From the NCBI GenBank assembly GCA_947044365.1, contig OX345636.1:8886001-8950000 (forward strand): a stretch of 64,000 nt of DNA. Direction: 5' to 3'. Under the pieces are notes generated by a model. It searched no databases, was not told where the DNA came from, and saw only the letters and a program-made list of their open reading frames with translations. This document shows positions 35,438 to 47,728 of this stretch, piece after piece (within the stretch, counting starts at the first letter, position 1; every line of letters starts with the position of its first letter). This stretch comes from Petrosia ficiformis (Eukaryota; Porifera; Demospongiae; Haplosclerida; Petrosiidae). A program made the position numbers and the translations under genes.

Positions 35438-36831
35438 TCATATTATAGGCAATGTTGATTCTAGCAGGGTATATTTTTGACAAAGCAAAGCAATCACACG
35501 TTCAACATGTATTCTCACCCTAGATAGCCTACGTGCAAAGTCAACATCCATTTGCTCAACTGCTTTTTGCCTCGGGTAAAATGGGGCAATTTGACTTGAG
35601 CACAGTATAATCCAACACTATCCTGTACATTAAATCCACGATCAGCCAACACCTGGTATCCTGGAAGAAGCAAATATAAATACCACACTGTTCAGTAATG
35701 TGTTTGTCTGATACTTGACCACCCCATCCTTTAGAGACAAATGTAATTACACCTTGTGGAGCAATACCAATTAAAAACTTCACGGTATTGTGGTGTTTAT
35801 AATTTGAATATGTTTGTGCTCTAGCTTTTAAGGATTTGGGTCTTTCACAGAAAACCTCAAAGCAGTGATGATAACAAATTAACAACACACTTTATGAAAT
35901 TAGATTGAAAATCCATGGGCATGGTTTTCTGTAACTCTTCTCGTTGTGGCCATTTTATCAGTGGTTTAAGTCTAATAAACATAATGTCAATCCATTTTCT
36001 GAAGTGTTGTGAGGCATTTGATTGGTGTATGCCAAATCTGTAGGCAATATCCTGATCATAAAATGAAAGTCGCAGCTTCATCAAAACAGCAATGTATTCC
36101 CTGAAAGAATGAGTTCTACTTCCATGAGTAGTGATGAAGTTTAAAAGAGCAATTAAAACAGTGAATGAAGGCAAGCCTGTATAGAACTGCACCTTGTTCT
36201 CATCAGACATAAATGCCTCTTTTAACCATTCATCAGCCTGTCGTGTCTGGACACAACTTTCCAATCTAGAACTTGCTGTTTTCATGCATTCCTTCTCTAA
36301 TGCTTCAACATACTCCATTGATGCATCAGTCATGGTTGATAAATGCTTTGTTGTAATTTCATCAGTCTGTGTTCAAACATTCTTACTTCCTGAGTCCAGA
36401 TTAGCTTGATCTCCAGCTGTCACACCTTCGGTCACATCAATTGGTGGACAAGCCCTTTTAGATTCCTTCCTTCTCTCGTATCTCTCTAAATTTACTTGCG
36501 CTTTCCTTTTAAGAGGGCTAACAGTATGCATAAAGATTGTTGGAACATAATCCGGAGAGAGTTTGTCATTACTTTCTTTCCAGTAACAAAGTGGGCACTG
36601 CACAACTAGTCTCGCGTAGCTAGTCCCTCCCCTCTAAACGAGGGAGCAGGAGAGGGGCTGGCTACGCGAGACTACTGCACAACCAGCTGTATTTGTTGGG
36701 TTCCTAGTCTTTCTGTTGAACAGCAGGAATCCACATCATTCAGCGATCTTCATCTCTCGGAAAACGGTAAAACTTAAGCCAAAACCCTTATAATAGCGAT
36801 TGCAACATCCAACAGCACAAGAACTCTTCAT
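35438..36831 (-). pseudogene. Broken THAP/DDE_Tnp_4 transposase (ISL2EU type)
   Basis: The remnant runs from a THAP-like start (CNRYYKGFGLSF) to a typical family end ([14 protein letters not shown] .. STLPII, stop at 35,438-35,440). In between lie a helix-turn-helix (AYRFGIHQSNASQHFRKWID), KPLIKWPQREELQKTMP, and the DDE core ([52 protein letters not shown]). Lesions are stops or frameshifts in the THAP part near 36,725, a 68-bp MITE in it (36,607-36,674), a base missing from the expected catalytic Asp codon near 35,876, and further shifts near 35,670 and 35,540. It is inactive. Confidence 0.85.
36607..36674. mobile_element. 68-bp MITE inserted in the THAP region
   Basis: TAGTCTCGCGTAGC at the left and GCTACGCGAGACTA at the right are perfect 14-bp inverses. 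CTGCACAAC is duplicated on both sides (36,598-36,606 and 36,675-36,683). The interior is also nearly self-complementary (CCCTCCCCTCT / AGGAGAGGGG), so the element is almost one hairpin. A 9-bp duplication suggests a Mutator-like mobiliser. Confidence 0.88.
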
Positions 36832-37379
36832 TTTTATTGATCCTTGACTTCTTTCCACTCAAAATGGACGGGGCTATGAAAACACTGCATAGACGTCACT
36901 CGCATAAGGTCTATAATAATAATTATATATATATATATATAATTATATTTGAAGCTGTAGTTAATGAATAATGTTTGTTTGTCTTCAGGTTTGCTTTTTA
37001 ACTCTTCAGTTAATAAAGAAATACATGTATAATTAGAGGTGAGTAAAGTAGTTGGATATTTCATGACCTGCTGAGGAAACTTCTGTTCATAGTGGCAATG
37101 AACACGGAAGATAAACTGTAAAAACAGTTTTATATACATGTTTTATGCGAGGGACTATGAAAAAAAAAACAGACTTGTGGGTTGAATTTCAATAATCAAA
37201 AAATGATACATGTATTAATTTTTATCTGCATAATGATTAAATTATCTCTAGAATAAAATATCATATATCCCGTTATGGCAAAACATCTAAGTAAACCACA
37301 GGTTTATAAATCAGATATAGCACCCTGTGGTCAGGTGTGAAAACAACGCTTACCTTCTCCAAACTGCCGACAGTCCAGA

Positions 37380-38345
37380 ATGTACTCTACTGTACTGTAC
37401 TATACTCTATTCTACAGTAGAGTAGAGTAAAGTACTGTACAATGAAGTACTACAATGTACATGTACATGTAGAGTACAACAGAGTCTACTGTACTTATGT
37501 ACATATACTTCATTGTACTGTACTCTACATGTACTTCACTGTACTGTACTCTACATGTACTTCATTGTACTGTACTCTACGTGTACTTCACTGTACTGTA
37601 CTCTACATGTACTTCATTGTACTGTACTCTACATGTACTTCATTGTACTGTACTCTACGTGTACTTCATTGTACTGCACTCTACGTGTACTTCATTGCAC
37701 TGTACTCTACGTGTACTTCATTGTACTGTACTCTACGTGTACTTCATTGTACTGTACTCTACATGTACTTCATTGTACTGTACTCTACATGTACTTCATT
37801 GTACTGTACTCTACATGTACTTCATTGCACTGTACTCTACATGTACTTCATTGTACTGTACTCTACATGTACTTCATTATACTGTACTCTACATGTACTT
37901 CATTGTACTGTACTCTACGTGTACTTCACTGTACTGTACTCTACATGTACTTCATTGTACTGTACTCTACATGTACTTCATTGTACTGTACTCTACGTGT
38001 ACTTCATTGTACTGCACTCTACGTGTACTTCATTGCACTGTACTCTACGTGTACTTCATTGTACTGTACTCTACGTGTACGTCATTGTACTGTACTCTAC
38101 ATGTACTTCATTGTACTGTACTCTACATGTACTTCATTGTACTGTACTCTACATGTACATCATTGCACTGTACTCTACATGTACTTCATTGTACTGTACT
38201 CTACATGTACTTCATTATACTGTACTCTACATGTATTTCATTGTACTGTACTCTACATATACTTCATTTTACTGTACTCTACATATACTTCATTGTACTG
38301 TACTCTACATATACTTCATTGTACTGTACTGTGTTTTATTATACT
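37380..38345. repeat. 26-bp minisatellite, about 32 copies
   Basis: The unit is close to TACTTCATTGTACTG followed by TACTCTACATG, with A/G alternation at CTACATG/CTACGTG. All three plus frames stay open for about 300 codons because 26 is not a multiple of three and the unit lacks stops. These frames are not genes. At 37,420-37,490 the motif appears in the opposite orientation. Confidence 0.95.
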
Positions 38346-38769
38346 GTACCTAGTTTCAATTACAGTTGATATTTTCTGTTCTATATTTATTTTCGGTATC
38401 TCCTGGTCCTGTTTGAGAAATTGCAAAAGATGGTAGAAAATCTTCCTGAGATGGCAAAGAAGCTTGTGGATGATATCATAAAGGGATTGGATACAACATT
38501 GAAAGATGAGTTCTCAGAGAATCTATTCATGACCTGAAGTGTTGATGAGATTATGTGGGGATATGAAGACCCTTTTCTAAACTATGTCACAACTTGTTCT
38601 CTCGTTTCCACCTATACCCAAAGATGGAAGATTCAACTTAGAGGTATACGTGTGTTTGTGTTCCTTTGTGAATCTATTTTGTACATGTACATGTACATTC
38701 TCTGCACTGTACATATACATGTATGTATATCCAATGTGGTTATACATGTAGTAGATAATATCAAAATAC

Positions 38770-39040
38770 ATACATGTAGCTACATGTACTTCTGATCAGC
38801 ATATAATCCTATGCACCTACATTGTGCATGATCATACATGTACATGTACTTCTGATCAGCATATAACCCTATGCACCTACATTGTACATGTACATACATA
38901 TACATGTACTTCTGATCAGCATATAACCCTATGCACCTACATTGTACATGATCATACATGTACATGTACTTCTGATCAGCATATAATCCTATGCACCTAC
39001 ATTGTACATGTACATACATGTACATGTACTTCTTACACCA
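38770..39040. repeat. 60-bp tandem repeat, about 4.5 copies
   Basis: The unit contains CTTCTGATCAGCATATAA and CCTATGCACCTACATTGT, then ACATGT palindromes. It lies in the interior of the CD36-like remnant. Confidence 0.9.
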
Positions 39041-40317
39041 TATGAGACTATATAAATATTTCTGACTTCTTTCATGTGTACATGTACATGTACATAGAAG
39101 AAATAACCATCTCTCACAGTACAGTACACACATACATGTACATACAGTAGCCCTCAATAAAATGTTCTCTTTGCGTTGTAGAGTAGTACGTATGTAAATT
39201 GTTTAAAATTGCATAAATTAATGGATTCATAACACACAAATTTATGTATGAATGTAAGGCTGTATATAAAGAGAAGAGAAAAGAGATCAATGGAAGATGT
39301 AGGGGAATGGTTAGTTTGAAAAGGGGTGGAACTTTGGACGCAGCTAATGTAATCAATGCTCTCTTTTTATGATGACAACACTGCACTTACAGTACAATAC
39401 AGTTATGGAATTCATAAACTTGATAATACCACATTTAATTTAGTTTATTGTCATATAACATACATGTACATGTCATTTTTCCATTGGCTCAGGTGTCTTT
39501 CTTTCTTTCTTTCTCTCTTTCTACATCTCCTATAACATCATGTACATGTTACAATTTACATATGTGTAATTACATTAAGTACACTAGCATTTTTGATAAG
39601 CTTACATGTATATGGTGCACCAATGGCCCAAAGAGCTTCTTATTTGGCACTGCACAGTTCTCTCTTTGGGCCAGTGGTGCAGTTAATTATGATCATAATA
39701 TCACTAACTGCATTAAATCTTTGTTAATTGTTTCAAAATGTATTCTCAATGGCACACACACTAACCATTGTTATGTTTCAAGCTGCATTCATGTACTTGT
39801 AACTTACACAACACTGAGTACTTTGAAGTCATTTGAGATAGAATAATAAACATATATACGTACATGTACATGTATGTGTTTATTTTATTGTGTTATACAT
39901 TTAGTTTATACTCAACTGTTCTTATTTCCAGTTGATTGATAAATACTTCATTTTACATGTGAAGTACATACATATTGACTTAATTAGTTGACATGCATGT
40001 ACATGTACATGTAGTGTACATGTAGTTAACAATTACATCTTTACTGCATCTACATGTAATATAATAAATACATTGTGTAGGACTGTATGTACATGTACAT
40101 GTATCTTATATAATAATCACTATTAATCTTCATTGGGCATGTACTCCTAGCTAGCTGTAATAAGGAAGTACTGTATCACATGAGGGAATATGATATTGAT
40201 CAGGATAATCACAATCCTTTGTATATCTGGAATACACTGAAGGATTGTTTCATGCCCTGACTATACTAACTGATCTGTTAGTTGACTGTTTTTAACTGGT
40301 CATTTTAGGCTTAGCAT
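39041..40317. other. Interior of the CD36-like remnant, repeats only
   Basis: ACATGT runs and the tail of the 17.9-kb SINE-like element (39,465-39,560) are present. No exon was identified. Confidence 0.5.
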
Positions 40318-40827
40318 ACAGTTTTTATTGAGTGTTGTGTTCATCTTAGAATCATGCACTGTTTACTACAGACACCATTGGGTGTTGTGTTGATCTTAGA
40401 ATCGTGCACTGTTTACTACAGACACTATTGGGTGTTGTGTTGATCTTAGAATCATGCACTGTTCACTACAGACACTATTGGGTGTTGTGTTGATCTTAGA
40501 ATCATGCACTGTTTACTACAGACACTATTTGGTGTTGTGTTGATCTTAGAATCATGCACTGTTTACTACAGACACTATTGGGTGTTGTGTTGATCTTAGA
40601 ATCATGCACTGTTTACTACAGACACTATTGGGTGTTGTGTTGATCTTAGAATCATGCACTGTTTACTACAGACACTATTGGGTGTTGTGTTGATCTTAGA
40701 ATCATGCACTGTTTACTACAGACACCATTGGGTGTTGTGTTGATCTTAGAATCATGCACTGTTTACTACAGACACTATTGGGTGTTGTGTTGATCTTTGA
40801 ATCATGCACTGTTTACTACAGACACCA
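40318..40827. repeat. 50-bp tandem repeat, about ten copies
   Basis: The unit contains TTGGGTGTTGTGTTGATCTT and AGAATCATGCACTGTTTACT, then ACAGACACTA. Copies are about 96-100% alike by eye, so the expansion is recent. Confidence 0.95.
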
Positions 40828-42141
40828 CATATATATTACATGTACTGTACATGTAAGTCAATATAACTTTCATTTCATAAGAATTCTCAAAACATGGTTA
40901 TTAGGAGATAATGAAGAAAAGTAGTCATGCATGATTTATAAGAAAGTTATGTTTTTCAATCTCCATCTCTTGGCCAAAAGACTTGATTACCATTTTGATA
41001 TCTTAAAAATACATGTAGCTTTTCCTGGATATCAAATATCGTATGTTTTTCCACAAATTGCCAGAATAATGAACATTAAATTATTTGTTGGAAGAAAGTT
41101 CCATTTCTGCAAACTGTATGTACGTATATACGTACATGTATATACATGTCACTGTAGAAATACATGATGATAATTATGTAGTTAATAAAATTCAATTACA
41201 TCTTTACTGCAACTACATGTACATGTATTTTAGTTACATGAATCTGAAACTAACCTTTTTAGTAAGATTCATAACGTTTTCATTGAGAAACTAGACGTAC
41301 TATAACTACATGTACATGTGTAATATGTGCATGTACATATTTACATATGTACATGTACATGTATATGGGAACTGTTTTAGCTTTGCAGAAAAATCATTAT
41401 TATCGTCACTGTATAGCATACATGTACATGTAGATGAAAGGGTATATTGTCTGCTGGTTGGCAGTATGAAAGAAAGCATTGTGTTGTGATAAAATTCTAA
41501 AAACTGATTGGTCAAGTGCAACACAGCTAATGCAAAGATCAGATCCTATCCTCATGTTAGATTGCATCTGACCATGTTGAAGGAAGTATAATGTACTTAG
41601 AGAACAACACAATGATGTGATGTGAACTCGTAAAGAAATGCTTGGCATCATAATTATTGTGAATCAGCCTTTACTGTTAGTAGATCATTATTGATGTCTA
41701 TAATAACATTACTAATAGTTATAAAGATATTTCTAATCATTGTAATTTTCTCATTGTTTTGTGTTCCTGACAGAATTGTACAGGATTCACTAGCCCTAAT
41801 GTATACTGGAAAATATGACTCCAGGGACACAGCTTGGTATCTCATGTGGAATGGATAGTTTTCTATTTCTGGATGGGGTACACCCTATGCTACGATGCTT
41901 AATGGAAGTGAAGCCCTTCTATTTTATCCTGAAATAAAACGTGATGAACATTTGGAAGTTTTTGTTAGTGAAGTGTTTCGATCAGGATATTTCTCTTATT
42001 ATCAAGATGTCACTGAGTATGGTGTTGAAATGTATCAGTTCAGACTTCCACAGGAAGAACTAAAGAAAGCTAATCAAGATCCTGGATTATATATGGATGC
42101 TCCTGAGGGAGTACTGAACCTCACCACTGTGTACCAACTGA

Positions 42142-44151
42142 GTATGTCAACAGTATTGCATTAGAGTATACATGTATACATGTGCATGTATGTCAATAAA
42201 AAGTCACCTTATAGTAACAGTGATTACTGTCTCACTACTGTACATGTATGTGGTGTTCAATTGACAAGTACACAAAACTACTGTAGTACAGAAATGAAAC
42301 TACTGAGTAATTACTGTACTATATGGTGACATTTTAACATGTATACTGCGCATGTATTATAGATGAAGGGGATCTGGTAATAATGAGAGGGTCTGGTGGT
42401 GATATGTGGCATCTACATGTACATGTAAAAACATTTCGGATGTACATGTACACTGTATAGAGTCATAATATATATATATAAATGTGCATGTATTATAGAT
42501 GAAGGGGATCCGGTGATGCATGTTGTACAGGTGCATATGGCAGAAGAATTCAGATCTAAACAAAGTTGTGGAAATAGCCAAACAATTGTCTTGACAAAGA
42601 TGGGTCTGACTACTAAAGATGGTTGAGTTGTATCAGATTCTCCTGCAGTCATAGATGTTAGGAAAGGCTTGAATTTTGCTTCAAAGTTAGCATAAGGACT
42701 GGTGAGTATGTAGACAAATGTGAAACTTCAGTTTTCTTGGTGTTGACAATAAATTTTTCTGTTTTATAAACTGTTCATTTATACAATCAATCACTGAATA
42801 TTTAATTACCGTTTAAACTGAGTTTTAACGAAGATTTAGTATACTACAGAGTGTAGAATGTGCTTACTACAAATACAAAATATAAACTTTTTTTGACTTG
42901 TACTGCACACATTTTTGATGTATATGTACATGTACAATCATTAGGATATACATTTATATGTACATGTACGTACATGTATTATAGAAGAAGGGATGTCTGA
43001 TGATACATGTATGTAACATTGATCTACATGTCGGAAAAATGTTTGAGGGTATTTCCTAGGCTATATACATGTATGTATATTTTGTATGTGGATAAATGTG
43101 TGATGTGTAGTGTTCTCCCCAGAGCAGCAAGGCAGGACAGGACATTCTGCCCTGTTTTAATTCACTAAAATAATATTTTTTTGAATAACAATAAAGATTG
43201 AAATTGTTTTAATAACTATTAGATAATAAATTGTGGGTGTGGTTAATTTATACTCATGCTGTACATAACCAGGATGTTATGATTGAAAGCACAGCTAGTG
43301 CAGTTAATAATACTGTTTGTCTTGAAGCTTCCTTTAGTACTATGTGTACGTGTATATATGTATGTATGTTTGCATGTACATGTATGTGTATGTCTGTATG
43401 TATGTATGTATGTATGTACATACATACATACATACATACATATGTACTTACATATATATGTACATGTATGTACTAGTGTGTATGTGCATAAGACACACAG
43501 GAGTAGCCTCGCAGGAGTGCACCAGAATAAATAAGCTACCCCAATGTGTAATGAAATTATTGAACAAGTTTAGGAGTGTTGTCCAAAAATGCCATCAAAG
43601 ACTAAGATCACTTTGATACTGAGTGAACCCTAACCACAAGGGAACACTAACCCTACCCTAAATGAACCACATAATGATATTCAGGAGAATTTGATGGCAT
43701 TTTTGGACATTAATGAAGTTTAGATGACAAATTATGAATTGGAATGAATATTGTAGTAACTGAATAAAGAAAAAGATTAAATGATTGTTCAACGAATAAA
43801 GAATGTAATTATAATGATGGTAATTGCAAAAATCTATGAGTGATGTTAGTGAGAACGGATTTCACTCTCCATGAATTGCTGTGAGTTTGTCTCCTAGTTT
43901 ATGGTGGTAGTATGTCCAGCAATGGCTTCAATCGAAATGCATACAATGTATGTGTGTGGCCTTTACAATCAATGATAAGATCGGTTGAAATAGAAAGGCT
44001 GTACTTACATGTATCTATTAGCTGTGTTGTTGAATTCTGTAATATTTTACATATTAATTCACTAGATAAGCCATAAACCTTAATTTGGAAATAAAAACAA
44101 CTGAATATAGTGTGTGCTATATAGTTTCATTAAGTTCATTTCTAATTTCAG
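42142..44151. other. Repeat-rich sequence, no supported exon
   Basis: The phrase CATGTATTATAGATGAAGGG recurs at 42,350 and 42,485 and, with change, near 42,975. A TGTA/CATA microsatellite with a central inversion occupies 43,340-43,470. The open frames there come from the microsatellite. Confidence 0.5.
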
Positions 44152-44275
44152 AACTGGATCAAAAGGCAGAATTTTAGACAAAGGCAAAGTGGTAATCCTA
44201 ATCAGTCTAATGTTGAAAAAGCAAACAATGCTAATACATGGCAACAGCATGTAAATGAGTTTGTAAAATCTCATG
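44152..44275 (+). CDS. Isolated candidate exon
   Basis: A TTTCAG acceptor and GTGAGT donor bound 124 bp open in the frame NWIKRQNFRQRQSGNPN .. TWQQHVNEFVKSH. Composition looks like a genuine soluble protein segment. No family is recognised and no partner exons were found in phase. It might be a remnant. Confidence 0.35.
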
Positions 44276-45175
44276 GTGAGTGTAAAGGTCGTTCACGTTC
44301 ACCATAACCTCAGAAAAATGTTTCGTGTATCAGAGAGTACGGTAGTACTCTCTATATAGGGATGGCACGGGAAAAAAATGGCTGCCCATACATTTCAATT
44401 GCAAGTGATGAGCTGAAATCTCTGGTAATATATACAGATAAGTTTTAATACACACATACCTGTTCATATCTAGTGTTTTTATGACTACCAACACCGTCTA
44501 CATGACCAAATACTGTCGTTAAAGTAGAGAACCGGCGAGTGGCAAAACTGGCAAAATCTGCTTCATATTATTATTATTATTTTCCAGACAAATCATTTTT
44601 TTGTTTGTTGAACTATCACAATAATTCTAGCACCATTCCAATCGCATTTATAGTAACATTCTGGTCTTAAGGTAACGAGATGATATCTTACAATACTATG
44701 AAAGAAGACAGTCTCAACAACTACAAAGATTTGATCTCAACTTGGACTCCATTTTCCTAAGTGGAATTTAATTACGCATGCGCATTTGTATACTCGGAAC
44801 ATGGAAGCTGAAAAGGTACGTTGAAGTGCTTGGAATCGTAATAACATTTGTGAGCAAATACATTCTTATAATAATGAATATAATAATTATTTAAGTATTA
44901 AAGCCATTGTATAATAATATTGTATACTATGATAAACATTGAAGTACTGAATGGTTGACACAGTGACTGACACTACTTCTGCAGACAGTGCTGTAAGTGA
45001 AACAGATTATATACTTCTGTAAGTGAAAGAGAATGATAATCAGTACATAAATACAAAAGACTGACCTTCATTGATGAACAAATTTTAATGCATTTATGAT
45101 TGCATGATTTCTAATGATATAAAGTATTTCTGCAATCTACAAGAAATATTCACACAATTAAAAAAACAATGAAAA
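44276..45175. other. Intergenic, possible promoter region
   Basis: ACGCATGCGCATTTG precedes an ATG at 44,801 and a GTACGT donor (MEAEK), a pattern that might be a first exon, but no second exon is convincing. Confidence 0.3.
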
Positions 45176-45480
45176 CAAGAATAATAAAAAACATTTTCAA
45201 TAAAAGTGAAAGAAGATGTAGGGATGTCAAGACCCAAAAAGCATGCAAACAAGGTTGGGAAGCTTACATAGGATCCAAAATTAAAAAACCACTTCCATAT
45301 AACCCTACAGCTGTTTGTATTTTGTTTTATAGAGGTGTAGGTACTTATGTAGGGTTATATGGAAGTGGTTTCTTTAATTTTGGATCCTATGTAAGCTTCC
45401 CAACCTTGTTTGCATGCTTTTTGGGTTTTGACATCCCTACATCTTTCACTTTTATTGAAAATGTTTTTTATTATTCTTTG
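45176..45480. repeat. 305-bp fold-back element
   Basis: Two arms of about 134 bp (45,176-45,309 and 45,348-45,480) are near-perfect inverses around a 38-base centre. The arms contain GATGTAGGGATGTCAAGACC and GCATGCAAACAAGGTTGGGA. A diverged single arm lies at about 49,690-49,790, so it is a dispersed family. Confidence 0.88.
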
Positions 45481-46681
45481 TTAAATTTCAATCCATTGCT
45501 TCATTATTGAGTTACACTATAATCATGTATTAACATTATTACATTATTCTATTCTATATTCCAATCATTCCTAATGAATAATTACTTCAATTGTATGTTT
45601 CTCCAAGCCTTGTATAATAGTCTGGTGACAGTATTTAATAACGAAAATTAGAATCATTGGCAGTGAAGCTAAGGATCTTTGCTAGTTTCTATTTTCCAGT
45701 CATCCTAAATGTGAATTTGGTATATCATACTCTTTAATTGCATGTGTTTCAATTCCTTTTTTTTCACCATATCGTAGACTAATGATATAGCATTAAGAGT
45801 TTAAGCATTATTATTCGTGACTTATATATAATCTGTCTGTCCTTAACCCGATGCTCTTAGGTGCATTACACTTAATAATTACATGATTGAATATAAGGAT
45901 TTTGGTGTTTCCTTTAGTTTCTATTTTCCAATTATCCTTAATTTCACGTTTGTTTAACTCTGTGTCACTCAACTGTTGTCGTTCTCTGTATTGAATGCAA
46001 AGATTTTTCATAGTTTCTAAATCACAGCTAATTGTCTTTGCTAGTTTCTATGCTACATTCATCTCCGTGTTTTCTGTTACTTTTTGTCTAACTTTGCAGA
46101 ATCTATCTAGATTGTACATTTTGTTGGTTAAATGTTGTCTACAATTACATTTTCTGGAATCATCTGTTAATGAGAAGTGTTTGAACGAGCTGCTCTTTCT
46201 GAATATTGGTTACTTTGATGGATTGTTATGTCATTTTGTGATGGAGTACTAAAAGCAAATAAGCTTTATTCATCATGAAATGGTGTGATAGCCCAACAAG
46301 TAACTGAAACATGTTGATTACAACACTTGCAAACATTCTTTCTGGTACAAAAAGATCTTCAAAAATTGATGTAATTAATAGGAAACGTATAATATTGATG
46401 GCTGGATACAAATGAAAAAAACATAATTATAGATAGATGAATGAGCAAATAATTCAGTAGTGTTTGCACACTTATAATGGATGGATTCTTAGAAATTGTA
46501 TCATTATATAAATGGTGCATGTCTTGACATACATCATAAATGTATTCCCATCAATCATACATGTAGTATTCCATTTGAGAAGTGACGATAATCCATTATA
46601 TATTTATTTTCACATCACTATCAAATTTGGTAAAAAATTGGTTAACATTTATGGTAGATCATTCTCAATAATTACTGCACG

Positions 46682-46729
<48 letters not shown>

Positions 46730-47083
46730 GCACTTTGACGCCTAACATCAAAGGTACCGACTGTTCTATATTTTCCATATATATAGCACACTTTTTTTTA
46801 CTACATCCTGTTCTATATTTTCCGGATATTGTTTATAACACTAGAAAACAACGCGCTTACCTCGGGTTTAGTGCAAGAACACTAAGTACTTCATTTTTCT
46901 TCTCCATTGCATCAATCCAAAGTACTATAAACCAGTTAAAGCACTGGGTTTGCTAGTGTTGTCTTGTAAAATGGAAGCCTCATAAAGCACTCAGCTACAC
47001 CTCGTGCTTTATGAGCTTCAGCTTCTCGACCCCACCCCTCATGCTATATTTCCCATACAACACTTGCACCGGTGCTTTAACTA

Positions 47084-47124
<41 letters not shown>

Positions 47125-47728
47125 TATATATATATATATATATATAATATAATTATATATAATGTTTTCAACTCCTCTTGTTCACTGTTTCACAGGGTGA
47201 TGACAGTATGAACAGCAAGGGAATCTAAGGATCCTTTTCAGTTCTTGTAACAAAGCTAATGATCATTACTTGTTTCTATATTACAATCATTCCTAACATG
47301 ATGATCTTTCACGCATACATTATATTCATAATCGGACTCGTGGCAACACTGTATTCCAACTTGTAATATTTCCCGGTATCTGTGCGATAATATAATAAAA
47401 TTATTTTTTCGCCTTTTTGTGAGTAGTATAGAGTTCAAAGATGGAAATAATAAATTCTTCTAGTCACCAAAAAATTCTAAAAATTACACTATTTACAAAA
47501 AGGCGTGGCCGATAGTGATTGCTCAGCTCAGCAGATATAGTTAAATATCGTACAAAGCGCACGGGAAAAAACGTTTACATTTTTATGAGAGGTGCGATCA
47601 ATGTTTATTGATAATAAAAATGGCTGATTGTGTAGATAATCAGTATTTTTGTAGACTTGAGTTCAAAGATGTAGACTTAGACTCACTTAGTTGACTATCG
47701 ACGACGACTGCATTTACTTGGTTTCATC
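45481..47728. other. Intergenic with AT microsatellites and MITE pieces
   Basis: AT runs lie at 46,688-46,725 and 47,088-47,165. The right half of the GGGAAATATTAC MITE (ending TCTGTGCGATAAT) lies at about 47,336-47,393. A region with CGCGCTTACCTCGGG and GCACCGGTGCTTTAAC at 46,850-47,080 is probably another element. No gene seen. Confidence 0.5.

Larger units (their letters stand above)
34861..36913. mobile_element. Decayed ISL2EU-type (Harbinger-related) transposon
   Basis: Ends TAGACCTTATG and CATAAGGTCTA lie between TA dinucleotides (34,859-34,860 and 36,914-36,915). Imperfect inner inverted similarity (CCATTTTGAGTGGAA) extends the ends to about 80 bp. It contains a broken transposase on the minus strand and a PHD-finger remnant on the plus strand. 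A 2-bp duplication and THAP plus DDE_Tnp_4 content fit ISL2EU. Confidence 0.8.
38412..42141 (+). pseudogene. CD36/LIMP-2-like scavenger receptor remnant
   Basis: Two segments match the ectodomain of class B scavenger receptors. Segment 38,412-38,643 reads LFMT, stop, SVDEIMWGYEDPFLNYV, as in the family motif around WGYEDP. Segment 41,774-42,141 reads LMYTGKYDS ... MWNG, stop, then GWGTPYATMLNGSEALLFYP, EVFRSGYFSYYQDV and YQFRLPQEEL. The TGA at 38,535-38,537 may be a former CGA, and TAG at 41,856-41,858 may be a former TTG. Exon phases do not join directly, so an intermediate exon is missing, and no transmembrane or C-terminal exons were found. Two tandem arrays separate the segments. A functional gene would need both stops to be sequencing errors. 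Confidence 0.6.

Noticed and set aside
37442..38436. Three overlapping frames of about 300 codons
   Set aside because: A stop-free 26-bp repeat opens all frames equally. Composition is only the repeat.
43231..43616. Cysteine/tyrosine-rich frames
   Set aside because: They are generated by the TGTA/CATA microsatellite.
45169..45510. 113-codon frame
   Set aside because: It runs through both arms of a fold-back element, so the second half is the inverse of the first at DNA level and not a protein.
46688..47165. AT-rich runs as promoter or replication origin
   Set aside because: They are plain AT microsatellites. Nothing beyond composition supports a function.
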